A stretch of DNA of 64,000 bases from Armigeres subalbatus (taxonomy: Eukaryota; Arthropoda; Insecta; Diptera; Culicidae), in assembly GCF_024139115.2 (NCBI RefSeq), contig NC_085139.1, positions 138,377,121 through 138,441,120 on the forward strand, given 5' to 3'. Positions 52,565 through 63,070 of this stretch are shown one piece after another; the first letter of the stretch is position 1; every line of letters begins with the position of its first letter. Made by a program: the position numbers and the translations under genes. The notes beneath the pieces are model-generated. The model had not been told where the DNA came from. It did not search any database and saw nothing but the letters and a program-made list of their open reading frames with translations.

Positions 52565-52630
52565 TGACTTGAAACTACCGTTCCATCAGTGACTTCTAAA
52601 CACCACTGATGGAACGGTTGTTCCAGGTCA
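52565..52630. ncRNA. Pre-miRNA-like hairpin
   Basis: Arms 52565-52591 and 52604-52630 pair over 27 positions with one wobble and two mismatches, around a 12-base loop (ACTTCTAAACAC). The total of 66 nt is the size of an insect pre-miRNA. Both strands could fold. I match no known miRNA from memory, and it could instead be a very small MITE. Confidence 0.4.
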
Positions 52631-53390
52631 GGAATGAAAAATGTCGCTTCGAGTCATTTAACTAATTTGACAAGATTTTTTCGAAAGCTATTTGATTCAT
52701 AATTTTTAACATGTATCGATTGAACAATCTACATCATATGCTACATTCCTGGATGCCTCCGGAACATATGAGTAAAACAGTGGAGTGCACCTCGTTTGGA
52801 GTACCACGTGTTGCTTTTCGAGCCATCTGTGTTAGAGCATCGACTGAACTTGCGGTTAAAGTTTTGATGTTCAGATCGATGCTCTTCAATATTGAAAGGT
52901 TTTGTACCATTTGAGAAAGGATATCTGCTTATCCAAATTTTTTCCTGTTGCCAGTTAGGCTATTGAGCATGAACATGACCGCACAATTCGTAGTTGCTAC
53001 TCCGTTGCTACTCTACGAACAAAATAAATGGGACTTGGGATTAGCTACCCATTCTCAAGGTACACGTTTCGGGAGCTCAAATATTTAAAGTCAATAACGG
53101 CCCGGCCATGTGCTTACGGTCATGTAGGAAGGGAAGGATTGTTAGTCCGACTCTTGTTGCTACTAGAGACCGAGTATACCTCTGCATCTCCACGATTGTC
53201 TTGGGATATGATATCGTTTTAGTTACAAAGGATAATTTATCTGGATTCACTTCGGTAAGCGATGCGATCAATGGAATGGGAAATAACACTAATACGCTGT
53301 CTCTCGACGAGTAAAATTAAAACATGCACGCCCGGTAGCATATGAAAAATGAGGAGAATCGCGTTTTGGACGACCGAACGGAAGCGCAGC
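52631..53390. other. Stretch without a supported gene
   Basis: No recognisable coding sequence, RNA gene or repeat was found here. Confidence 0.3.
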
Positions 53391-53550
53391 ACTCTGTATT
53401 CACTTGCCCGATGGCTACTGCAAACTATTGAAGATCGCGCTAATTTCGACCTGAGTAAAACGCACTAAAATACGCACTGTTTTTACTTGCTCGATGGCTA
53501 TTGCAAACTAACGAATATCGCGCTTGTTTCGACCGGAGCAAAGCGCAATA
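53391..53550 (+). repeat. Tandem duplication of about 84 bp
   Basis: Two units share ACTTGC.CGATGGCTA.TGC, then ATCGCGCT and TTTCGACC.GAG at equal spacing. Confidence 0.7.
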
Positions 53551-53685
53551 CATGCGCAGGTAGCATTTATAAATCCTCCAGTGTTCCAAAACCTGCAAAT
53601 CTGATTCCGAAAATTGTGCATAAATCGTAAAAATTCTACAATAAAATATACTTGAACCACATGCAGTTTATAAGCAACGCGATTA

Positions 53686-53805
53686 AGGGCCGTCCAGAAA
53701 CCACGTGGTCATATATGGGGGGAGGGAGGGGGTTTGGAAAATGACCACGATAAGCCACATGGGGGGAGGGGGGGTGTTGCTTTCGAACCACGTGGTTTTT
53801 TTTAC
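53686..53805. mobile_element. MITE fragment (GGGCCGTCC family)
   Basis: AGGGCCGTCCAGAAACCACG, then GGTCA with a G-rich tract, repeated in weaker form and inverted to GAACCACGTGG near 53792. Related ends are at 24778, 36151 and 42593. Confidence 0.55.
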
Positions 53806-53898
53806 ACGAAAAACTTTTGGTGAATAACAATAGCGGTGTAAGAAATACAAATCATTAAAATTTAATGATTTAATCATTAAACGCAAAGCGCATCTTAC

Positions 53899-54065
53899 GG
53901 CCGATGCCCACGTAGCGTCTTTTCAACTCAGCGTTAAATAGACGTAGGTATGCATCGAGAAAAACCGGTAACGCAGCGTCGGTCGCAACGCCGATGCATA
54001 TCTGCGTTTCCGCCGCCGATGGGTTTTGGCATCACGCCGCCGACACTTTTGCATTAGTGAACTGC
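53899..54065. mobile_element. Chimeric MITE/hAT-like fragment
   Basis: The left part (GGCCGATGCCCACGTAGCGT on) matches the left two thirds of the MITE at 49382. At about 54010 it passes without its own right end into CGCCGCCGATGGGTTTTGGC and ACGCCGCCGACACTTTTGC, which are subterminal sequences of the 708-3764 element family. Confidence 0.6.
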
Positions 54066-54119
54066 AGCTATAATTTTGAAAAATGTTCATGTTTTTACAA
54101 TAATCCAAAAAAAAGAATT

Positions 54120-54545
54120 CCTTGTGGATATTCATGAAAAATCCAGTAAATAAATTTCCTGTAAAAACTTTGACATTACATTATGCAATCCTGATAAAGT
54201 GCCTGTATTCCGAATGATTTTTGAACAATAATTGAGTTATTCTCTTTGAAAAATTTTGATTGGAAATTTTGCTACAAATTGTTAATGAAAAAAAACAAAG
54301 CATCTCCAGTGTAAATTCCGAAAATTTTCCTTAAAACTCCGAAAAAAATTCGATGTGAATTCTGTCTGAAAATTCAAAGCAAACCCTTGGAAATACATAC
54401 AATTTTCGGTGGAAAAAATTGTTCACATCTATATATTTTTTTTACATTCTTATGAATTTCTTCGACAAGTTCTTCCGAATCTTCACCAGAAATTCTTCTT
54501 CATTTCCAAAAATAGTTTTTCGAACATTTTAGAGAGTACTCATCA
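54120..54545. repeat. GAAATTCC-type degenerate repeats
   Basis: Same type of tract as 3030-3620, directly following CGCCGCC-rich sequence. Confidence 0.5.
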
Positions 54546-54562
54546 AAATGTTCAGTCTCCAG

Positions 54563-55272
54563 TAGGGTGGCTCAAATTAGTATGGGAAAAACTTTTTTCA
54601 ATTTTTTTTGATGTGCCGCCCTTTTATTCGGTTGTATTTGATGCTCTGATGCTCTTGACAAAATTTCAGCTAAATCGGTCAACGTTTGGGCGGTGCTAAA
54701 CTCGTTGGAAGTTTATATGCAAAGATGTATGCAGAAACATCCAAAAACAGTGAACTGCAGTTGGACGGCACAACTTACGATAAATAACTATGATACTCAT
54801 TCAGATCTTGAAGAAATTAATACAGAATGTTATGCAGATAACCGCGAGAAGATTAGAGTTTGCCCGGCTAAGTTATTAGCATTTCTCTGAAGTGGAGTTT
54901 GAGGAAATTTCGTTTCTTTTACCATTGAAAAGACATAAATTCACCCCTACAACACTCCAGTAAAATGCTAATATCTTTGCCTAATAAACTCTAATCTTCT
55001 CGCGGTTTTCAGCATAACATTCAATATTTAATTCTACAAGAACTGAATGAGTATCATTGTTCTTGATCATAAAGTGTGCCGTATAACTGCATATCACTGT
55101 TTTTGGATGTTTCTGCATACACTTTTCCATATAAACTTTCAACGAGTTTAGCACCACCCAAACGTTGACCGATTTGGCTGAAATTTTGTCCAGAGCATCG
55201 GGGCATCAAATAGAACCGAATAAGAGGGCGGCCCATCAAAAAAATTGAAAAAGTGTTTTTTGAGCCACCCTA
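54563..55272. mobile_element. 710-bp foldback element, TAGGGTGGCTCAA ends
   Basis: The whole element is an imperfect palindrome with its centre near 54918 and arms of about 350 bp. Shared arm blocks include AAATCGGTCAACGTTTGGG and ACCGCGAGAAGATTAGAGTT. TCTCCAG occurs just outside both ends (54556-54562, 55276-55282), an approximate target duplication. Open frames within it are by-products of the palindrome. Confidence 0.8.
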
Positions 55273-55275
55273 GAC

Positions 55276-55385
55276 TCTCCAGTTAGCCTTGCGAGCAAAG
55301 GCGTAGGATTGCCAAACCGGAAATGGCGAGTTCGATTCTCGTTCCTGTCTAGGATGTTTTCGGGTGGGAAACATTCTCAACACCC
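55276..55385 (+). repeat. tRNA-derived SINE, truncated
   Basis: GTTAGCCTTGCGAGCAAAGG (A box) and GAGTTCGATTCTCG (B box) are followed by TCTAGGATGTTTTCGGGTGG, resembling the body of Feilai-type SINEs. The 3' part is missing, ended by the next MITE. Confidence 0.65.
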
Positions 55386-55387
55386 TA

Positions 55388-55605
55388 CACACTTAAAATA
55401 AATCGCAGATTTCTGTGAAATTTCACCGAAATCTCAATAGCAGAACTGTTCGGTAAAAATCTTACAGATTTTTTGGTGGTTTTGACAGTTGAACAAAGGA
55501 AAATACCGCAGAAAATCGGTGAAATAATTACCGAAAAAATCTGCTGTTGAGATTTCGGTGAATTGAAGCAAAATTCACCGAAATCTGTGAAATGATTTAA
55601 GTGTG
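55388..55605. mobile_element. 218-bp MITE with ACACTTAAA ends
   Basis: CACACTTAAAATAAATC at the left and GATTTAAGTGTG at the right are inverted, with TA on each side. Internal TTCACCGAAATCTCAA and its inverse extend the symmetry. Confidence 0.7.
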
Positions 55606-55639
55606 TAGGTATAGTGTATCCATCGTACTTGCTACACAA

Positions 55640-56060
55640 GATATATAATCGTGCAATGATTTTTTTTTTCAAATTTGGAATTTACCCTCTTTGTGAATTC
55701 TATCACATTTTTTTTAAATTTTTCAAGTATTTTTTTATTCGAGGAATTATTTAGAACTTCCACGGAAGAAGTCTATGCATTATCTTCAAAAAATTCTTTG
55801 GATTTTCAAAGATTAAATCTTTAGAATTCTCAAGGTTTATGTTTTTTTAATTTGCACCATAAATTCTTCCAACATTTCATCGGGAATTCATTCTTCTTCG
55901 AGAAGTCATTTTGATTTCTTTGTAGGTTCAGCTAAACATTGCTTTAAATCATCACCATGCAAAGATGCGCAGGAAATGATTCAGAAATTTTAAGGAAGTT
56001 TCCCAGAAAATTACGTAACTCATCAGAAAATCTTTAAAATTTTGATTTAATTTTTTAAGG
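55640..56060. repeat. GAAATTCC-type degenerate repeats
   Basis: Loosely repeated AATTCTTC, AAATTCTT and GGAATT motifs as in the 3.0-3.6 kb tract. Confidence 0.4.
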
Positions 56061-56170
56061 TGAAGGTGGGTTGAGTACCAAAACAAAGCTTTGATAGTAT
56101 TGGTACAGTAAAAACTTTCATATACTGTAGTAGTATTGGTGTCGTATTTATAAAAAACAAAGAATATTAG

Positions 56171-56961
56171 TAGGGTGGTTCAAAAAACGACCCAGCACCA
56201 TCACGCTTACTCGATTCTGTACCATGCTCCGAGTGTCCTAAAAAAAACCGATTTGAACAAAAACTGGTTGAGCGCAAGCCGGTTCAAGTTTGTATGAAAA
56301 CTAGAATGGGAAATTAACCTTTTATTACACTGATTACGGCGCTTTCCCTCCAAACGCTGGCGAAAAGAGAACCCACATTGCTGAAAGCAACATATCAGAG
56401 ACTTCAGTGAACGAAAACCGCACCGCAGGGAAGATCCATTGATTACGTAACGCAAATATAGCATTTTATACTCACCCTTATGTCACACTTTTTTGTATGA
56501 AGTATCTGCCCCTGGTACGATAGTGTAGACTAGACTAGACTAGAAGTATCTGCCCCTGATGCGATAGATATCACCAGACAAATTCTGGGTATTTTGTTGA
56601 ATTGCACGTTTCACTGATGCCTTCTGAGAAGCCTAATTATCATGCGAAAGAATCGCAACCTCGATTAAAATCGACTCCCAACTATTGGCACGACCATTCA
56701 ATATGGATTGTCTATGGAGTTGAAGCTCTTAAATATTTCATCCCGTCATATGGTCTCCCCCCTCGCCATCGCCCAATGACGGAGTGCCAGAATCAGAATA
56801 ATGTTAAATTCAACTTCGCCATATCAACTGTCATACAAACCTGAAACGACCTGCGCACGGTAAGCCTATTCAAACCAGCCCAAACCATTGGATGACACCC
56901 AAATTATAAATCATAATCAACTGAGCGTGGCGAAGCAAAATTATTTTTTGAGCCACCCTAC
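56171..56961. mobile_element. 791-bp element with TAGGGTGG ends
   Basis: TAGGGTGGTTCAAAAAA and TTTTTTGAGCCACCCTA are inverted ends of the same family as 54563-55272. The flanking octamers AATATTAG and CTTATTAG share 6 of 8 bases. An internal AGTATCTGCCCCTG direct repeat (56500, 56548) surrounds a TAGAC run. No transposase frame is seen. Confidence 0.65.
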
Positions 56962-57019
56962 TTATTAGTTTGCTGCTGCCGGTGCCGGTGCACCGCGGTG
57001 TTTACATTCGCTCCGCGAT

Positions 57020-57347
57020 CAGTTTTTATCCGTTTTTTTCGGGCAAATCTAGCAGTTTATACTAAGTTTTCGGTTCGAATAAGTGACTGATTTCAAAAAG
57101 TGGTGTTTAATTTGAATTCTATCAACATTTCGGGCTGCTCATGTGCGGAGAAGTGAGTAAAAACTTGATTTTTCCAATGCCCTTTGAGAAGAAGTGAAGT
57201 GCAGTGATGAACCCAACAAATCGCGGACGGCTATTAAATTGGCACGAAACTGCTAATTTATGCTACAATTCGAGCCGGAATACATAGGATTCATTGAAGA
57301 AACATGTTCATTATCACGGGAAGTAAGGAAATATGCTGTGAACAGGT
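57020..57347 (+). other. Candidate 5' exon
   Basis: GATCAGTTTTT at 57018 contains an initiator-like TCAGT, and the region is less AT-rich than its surroundings. ATG at about 57207 opens MNPTNRGRLLNWHETANL; a second frame MLQFEPEYIGFIEE follows from about 57259 and runs to AACAGGTTAGT, a good splice donor. A one-base change would join both. I do not recognise the peptide. It could also be the 5' end of an unknown transposon. Confidence 0.3.
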
Positions 57348-57589
57348 TAGTAATTTGAATAATTAACTTTTGTTCGATGCTGTTCGATGCATTCGAATGT
57401 TGGTGGGAGAGGAGTGCGGGAGGTGTGGGGTTGGCCCGTGGAAGGTCCGGTGCCATATTGGCTGCCATCTTGGTACTCTTCCAACTATGTCCTTAAAGAA
57501 TTCCTACTGGAAAAGCTTTAAAAGTACAACCGTTACAAGTAAAACAAAAGTACATTTTTTTTCGTTATTTCCACTTGTAAAAGCATCGA

Positions 57590-57735
57590 AATTTCCTCTG
57601 GAAATTCATTATTGGTGTTTCAGATGAACTTTTTCGATTTTCTACTGGAAAATCTCAGGAATTTCCATCGGAAATATTTTAGCACTACTGAAAATTTCTA
57701 AGAATTTCCTTTGAAGATTCAATAAAGTCGCCCAA
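57590..57735. repeat. GAAATTCC-type degenerate repeats
   Basis: Same repeat type as 59690-59960. AATAAAGTCGCCCAAGATTT at 57721 and AATAAAGTTGCCCAGGATTT at 59667 are nearly the same, so 57745-59666 may be an insertion into one tract. Confidence 0.45.
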
Positions 57736-57859
57736 GATTTTTTTTTGTGGTGGTTACAATGGCAGCTGTACCTTGCTATTAATCTACACTGTACCCCGCC
57801 CATATTGGCATCCATGAGCCTCCCATTTTTCATAACCACACAGGCGTTCCTAAGCGATG

Positions 57860-59260
57860 TTGCTCATGTGGTCACTGTTGTGGGCCGTGTTGATGAAAAC
57901 AACGATTTGTTTAACAGCCCACCCCCATCATTATAAGCACTTAGTATTGACAAACTACTATCACTAACATCAACATCACTCTTTTCTTCTCTTTTACGTT
58001 TAAAAAATATATAAGTTTTTCTGACACTACTAATCACCTCAGTCACACTTCACTCATTATAAGCAATGAAATCATTCATCCTATTCACATAAATCTTGGC
58101 ACAGCCATCGTGATCACCAACAATATTTCGGTCACTATCACCGTATCGTTATTTCTTCACTTTCACAACTTCTCCACTATTATAACTAGGCAGGAAAACC
58201 ATCCCCAGAAACGGGTCACCAAAAAATCACCAAACGGTCAAAATCAAATTACTAAATCTTCAGAACCATCCTTGTTCAAAATCCCGTACAACATTTCCAA
58301 ATTCACGTCACTCCTTAATAAGTATATGTGTCCCTGTTTACTATTTTGTTGAACATATATTGCAGTCGTGTGTTTGATGATGAGTTGATTCACTTAATGT
58401 ACTCCCATGACTGCCAACACCATCTAACATCGATTCATCAATTTTAACATTATTTATATTTTGCACTTCTCAGTCATCACCCAAAAAACTTCGCATAATT
58501 TTCCACTCATTTTCTAAATCAAATTTTATGCTATTGTTCTTGAAGCAGATCCAAATATTTGAAAACACAATTAATTAATGATAACTAGCTTGATGAGCGT
58601 ATTAAACATTCAGTTCTTCATAGTGTGATTCACAGATTAAACATACTCTTCAGATGATGATATATACACACACTCACAAAAACATACATGCATTCTCTCA
58701 CACATTTTGATTCGGTTAAAGAAGTAGTGGAGAATTGTGCCTATCTTTATGTCTTCTACCAACTGCAGTGATGTCTGGTATTACAAGTTCTAATAGTCAA
58801 ACAGTAAGTTTACTTCTAATTTTGTCAAGTATTTCGTAAGATGTCATTTGTTCCATCTTGCTTAATTCACCTATCACATTGTCTTTCTTAGTTTTTTTGT
58901 TTTCTACGTAATTCAGTTTAAGTCGATACTCATTGTAGATTATGTTGCGTCGTTCCTTCATTTTATTTGTCTACCTAATACTAACCTCCCAGGGTCGTTT
59001 CTGCATAGATGAAAAACCTAGTTTTAAAGTTTGAAAGAACATCGCTTTAAAGTTGAGCGAAGATAATGAAATTTGCCCTACCGTATCTAATCGTCTTAAA
59101 TCCTTACAAGTAAAATAACTATCATTATCTAAGTCGTGGTCAGCTAAAGGATTCACTTTTCGGTGGCAAAATAAAGCTTCATCACGCCTATTCCCTATCT
59201 GTTAATAAAATTTATCGAGAATGAAGCCATTATTAGATTGTTTGTATACCTTTGTTGTCA
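57860..59260 (-). pseudogene. Unrecognised decayed coding tract
   Basis: Minus-strand reading gives protein-like stretches separated by stops and frame changes. From 59250: MASFSINFINR; 59198-58986: ALFCHRKVNPLADHDLDNDS then RRLDTVGQISLSSLNFKAMF and MQKRPWE; 58961-58812: MKERRNIIYNEYRLKLNY then ELSKMEQMTSYEILDKIRSK; later FDLENEWKIMRSFLGDD, NICSTK near 58370 and VRKTYIFFKRKREEKSDVDV near 58010. A splice-like CAG and GTTAGT bound 58986-59198 as 71 codons in phase 0. I recognise no family. It could be a host gene remnant, a transposon product or another integrated sequence; it seems too decayed to be functional. Confidence 0.35.
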
Positions 59261-59689
59261 AGTGTGGTATTTTATATTATGGCTCTTTAATTTGGACATA
59301 ACAAAATAAAAGAAGCGACACGCTCCTATCTAGCTAGATTTAAGCGTAGCTACGACTCACCATCTTCAGGGAACACATCAGAAAAGTATTGTAAAAAAGG
59401 AGGAGATCTCACTTCATTATTACTGAGGAAAGAAGCCCACCTCACTGCATCACTATTCCAGGCTCCAAGACACGATGATGTCCGTTAGATCACATGCTCA
59501 TCCGTAAAATCAGTGCGTCAATGCCAAATTGTGACGCGGCATTGAACAAAAATAATCCACATGTGATACCACCACGACAGGATATGTATTTGGTTGCCAT
59601 ATCAGTGCTAATGGCGTAAGCCCACCCATCGCGGCAGGATCACATATCCGAGGGGAGGGCTGGTAATAAAGTTGCCCAGGATTTTCAAA

Positions 59690-59960
59690 AAAAATCTTTA
59701 GAGATTCTGTACAAAAAAGTAAGCTGGAATTTTTTTCTTATTTTTACTGGAAATTCTTCGGAATTTGATGTTTATTGGAATTTTCATCGCAAATATGCAT
59801 TTCGGATCCTTCTACGGATTCTTCTAGTTCTTCAAAATTTCTACCGAACATTTTTCGGAACTCTTCCACAGAATTTCGGAAAAAATGTCGCTGAAATTCT
59901 AAAGATTTTTCTGTGGAGACTCCGAAGAGTTTCTTGTCAATATTCCGAAAAAAAATTGTT
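59690..59960. repeat. GAAATTCC-type degenerate repeats
   Basis: Repeated AATTCTTC.GAATTT and TTCGGAA motifs. Confidence 0.45.
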
Positions 59961-60674
59961 TTGAGTGTTTTTATTTTTTTTTTAAGTTTGCACATATGCA
60001 TTACTGTTTTTTTCTTGGTACGAAATATATAATTTATAGACCGTACATTTGTCACCAAGAGTATTTGAAATGAAAATAACAGCAGATATAGGGCATAAAT
60101 ATGCTTACAGATTCCGTCTAACCTCCCTTGCAATATGTGGCCTACCCATTTCCATCCATGTTCTCGGACACCTACCTATATATTGTTATCGGTATTTGAT
60201 GCCTTTTATGTTGCTCGTCACGCGCTATCCAGCTGAAAGGTCGTCCGAATTGTAAATTTTAAACATCATCTGCGTTATCTTTGCCAATACACTCAAAACG
60301 TTTCAAGATCGAGTATAGTACATTCGAATTTTGGTGCGTGGATCATTCCGGTTGGGTTTCCAAATATTTCGATAACTCGGAAAGTTATCCCCAGCCTTTC
60401 TGCCTCGTGGTTACATGTCGATCCCAATATCGCCATCTGATGATATCAGACTGTCAAAATATTGAAATCGGTGAGACGCTGCAAAAAAGCAAACGGTCAG
60501 CTCTTTGAGCTCACTCCGCATAAATGAACGTTGCATGATCATTGGCCTATACTTCAAATGTGATGCCTTGGATGGGTGCTTTTTGGGTGCAACGCCTGAC
60601 TCCCACTTACAGAGATACGGACGGACGGGCGGATGACGGACTCTATTTTACTCCTCTGATTCTTCAAGCTCCCC
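59961..60674. other. Stretch without a supported gene
   Basis: A 69-codon plus-strand frame at 60049-60255 is not recognised. No repeat end was seen. Confidence 0.3.
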
Positions 60675-60686
60675 ACCCTTTGCTTC

Positions 60687-60994
60687 ACCCTTTGAGGGGC
60701 CCTCCTTAGCCGTGCGATAAGACGCGCGACTACAAAGCAAGACCATGCTGAGGGTGGCTGGGTTCGATTCCCGGTGCCGGTCTAGGCAGTTTTCGGATTG
60801 GAAATTGTCTCGACTTCCCTGGGCATAAAAGTATCATCGTGTTAGCCTCATGGTCATGATATACGAATGCAAAAATGGTAACTTGGCTTAGAAACCTCGC
60901 AGTTAATAACTGTGGAAGTGCTTAGTGAACACTAAGCTGCGAGGCGGCTCTGTCCCAGTGTGGGGATGTAATGCCAATAAGAAGAAGAAGAAGA
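60687..60994 (+). mobile_element. Feilai: Feilai-type SINE, apparently full length
   Basis: The head CCTTAGCCGTGCGATAAGACG and GGGTTCGATTCC form A and B boxes of a Pol III promoter. The body includes TCGACTTCCCTGGGC, TAATAACTGTGGAAGTGC and AAGCTGCGAGGCGGC, which I recognise from the Feilai family of Aedes aegypti. The tail is a GAA run after GCCAATAA. A 12-bp direct repeat ACCCTTTGCTTC flanks it at 60675-60686 and 60995-61006. Confidence 0.92.
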
Positions 60995-61006
60995 ACCCTT
61001 TGCTTC

Positions 61007-61300
61007 TCTACGCTTCTCAATCTTCCGTCGGGTTACATCTGTAATCCATTCTTTTTGCTGAGTGAGCAGCTCACCCAAGTTTTTCTCGCCGATTTCGATA
61101 AAAGCATTCTTCACTGCACACATATATTCTACGTTGCCACCTTCCAGAACATCCACTACCCGAGATCTAAGATCTTCAGCGAACGATTTCAGCACAGCTG
61201 GATTTTCTGGTTGGTCTACGTTGATTCGTCGCCCGAGACTCTCCTGACACCGCTGAAGCCAAGCAATGCGTTGTCGCCAATTAGAAAAGGATAGCCAATC
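61007..61300 (-). pseudogene. RTE-like linker remnant
   Basis: Minus-strand reading gives AVKNAFIEIGEKNLGEL, then KEWITDVTRRKIEKRREAK, the linker pattern found in RTE-type LINEs between endonuclease and RT. Feilai inserted at its left boundary. The next remnant is on the opposite strand, so the element has been rearranged or two copies lie here. Confidence 0.5.
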
Positions 61301-61329
61301 GCGATGTCAGCGCTGCGTTTATTACGGAC

Positions 61330-62380
61330 TCAAGAAGACACTGTCTCCGTTTTCAGCTGATCCATTTTCAGAGGAGCTAAATACTAGTCCTGCCAACTAA
61401 AAGCGGGTCTGGGAATTAAGTCAAACACTGCTGGCTGTAGACGTGAGAATCAGGCGCGGCTGGACGTCCCGCCCGACGATGGGAGGAAACTCGCAGCAAC
61501 CGGCGATAATCATCTCCTCTTCGATATTTCACGACGCCTGAATGGAGCAAGGACATATCCGTGGATGATAGATAAAGACGCGACATGTCAGTCATTCACC
61601 GATACAACTGATCAGCTGAAACGTTGAATCGACCAGTTAGAACAACTTCAAGTTTTGACGACTTCAGATATAGGGAAATGTTGACAATTCTTTAATGGCA
61701 GTAGGCAGGATTCCGCCCCGGATGACCATACTGCCATACTTTGCATCATCCTGGAGCAGGTCAATGGCTTTCAAGAGTCCCTCCATTTGGTACTGATTGA
61801 GCACGGAAAAGCCATCGCTCATCTGAATCACGAAAAAATGTGGGGCATTCCTGGAAGCAAGGGAGAACTAGTCCAGAGTCCTGGACCTCTTTAGCAGTCC
61901 ACCTCCACAGAGCAATCGAACGACATCTACCCAGATGATGATATTGCTCTACTACAACGTCAACAAGACCAAATCATTGGATATGAACAACTCCAACTTC
62001 ACGGTAGCCGGGAAAACAGTGGAGAAGGTAGAAAACCAAAGCCAGCCAACATCGGGCGGTGGACCAAGATCAACATAGAACATCGAGTTCCAATCTGTTC
62101 ATGTAATGCACCAAATCTCGAATTCTCTAACGTGCAATCTGCGATGTTATACGCCAGTGTGACTTGGTACGTATTAGCAGAGATCATATAGATTTGCAAG
62201 TATTCATCAACCAATGTCTACGTTTTACAGCTCGAGCTTGGTGGGCTCACAACTGGATCCCGAATGCTGAGCCCCATCAACGATGCCATCGAGATCCAAT
62301 ATCAACGGGAAGTCCACAGTGTAAATGGACGTAGAGACGAAATCTGCAAGCAAGCGCTGGAATCTGGCAGCAGAGACTGA
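61330..62380 (+). pseudogene. Heavily decayed RTE-like RT
   Basis: Pieces in several plus-strand frames resemble RTE reverse transcriptase: ILEQVNGFQESLHLVLIEHG, HLNHEKMWGIPG, PDDDIALLQR (the LADDIALL block), FTVAGKTVEKVEN and EICKQALESGSR near the end. The order matches the family. Stops and frame changes are frequent, and the catalytic YADD-type box reads PDDD. Confidence 0.55.
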
Positions 62381-62498
62381 CCCAGTGCCGTATAGCCTAT
62401 ATATTGCGTAACTTCGATTAGCTATGTAATAGAGATTTATTATAGAACTTGTTTGGAAAAATGTTTTATTTTTCATAAAACAAGTGGAACAGTAACTC

Positions 62499-62850
62499 TC
62501 AAAAAGCAAGTTTGTTTTCAGTGTAAGGTAAACCAAAATCAACCAGACACGTGATAACACATCTCATCTCCTGATAATACATCTCAGTAAGTATTGGGAA
62601 GGGCCCATGCAGCATTCGCCGTGCATGAGCGGAAATGACCTCTTTACGACTATACAGAAACCACCGCAGCTCGTCCACGCATATTTCTTGCATGAGTGAG
62701 TTCAGCGTCCATTGCATCATATGTATTCCGTATAGTCCGGGCAGTCTGCATTTCCGAACCTTCATTAAACATCCCTGTTCAGACAACATATCTCTGATTT
62801 CAAAAGTACACCTGATCATTGCCCCAGTACAACCAATTTGAGCTTCATAC
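62499..62850 (-). CDS. Unrecognised open frame, possible terminal exon
   Basis: The frame from 62819 (ATG) to the stop at 62499 has 106 codons and extends upstream to about 62850 as KYEAQIGCTGAM. Stretches such as KCRLPGLYGIHMMQWTLNSL and HARRMLHGPFPILTEMYY look like real protein composition. Downstream on the minus strand, AATAAA occurs within 25 bases (about 62475) and again near 62440, so it resembles a last exon with a short 3' UTR. The upstream side ends exactly at a MITE (62855-63070). I do not recognise the family, and the strand is opposite to the RTE remnants. It may be the end of a host gene or of an unknown element. Confidence 0.35.
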
Positions 62851-62854
62851 TTGA

Positions 62855-63070
62855 CTTAAACAAAAGATATTTTAGTTACTAGATAAAGATTGTCGCTTCG
62901 GTTCCCTTTGTTCTGCTGTCCGAAACATGTGTGGTACTAAACTGTCATCGTATCGTATGTATTTTTCCTTCATTGACATTTAGATCCCCTATCCTCGCCA
63001 GCAAAAGATGTTCCGGACAGCGACGACAGCGACAATCGTTATCTAGTAACTAAAATATCTTTTACTTAAA
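62855..63070. mobile_element. MITE with about 45-bp inverted ends
   Basis: AAAGATATTTTAGTTACTAG near 62862 and its exact inverse near 63041-63063, followed by GATTGTCGCT and AGCGACAATC, form the ends. The interior is about 110 bp without coding capacity. Confidence 0.8.

Noticed and set aside
54693..55239. Short frames inside the TAGGGTGG foldback
   Set aside because: They are palindrome by-products without recognisable domains.
60932..61195. Minus-strand frame of 87 codons as a host protein
   Set aside because: Its C-terminal third is Feilai SINE sequence and the rest is an RTE linker remnant.
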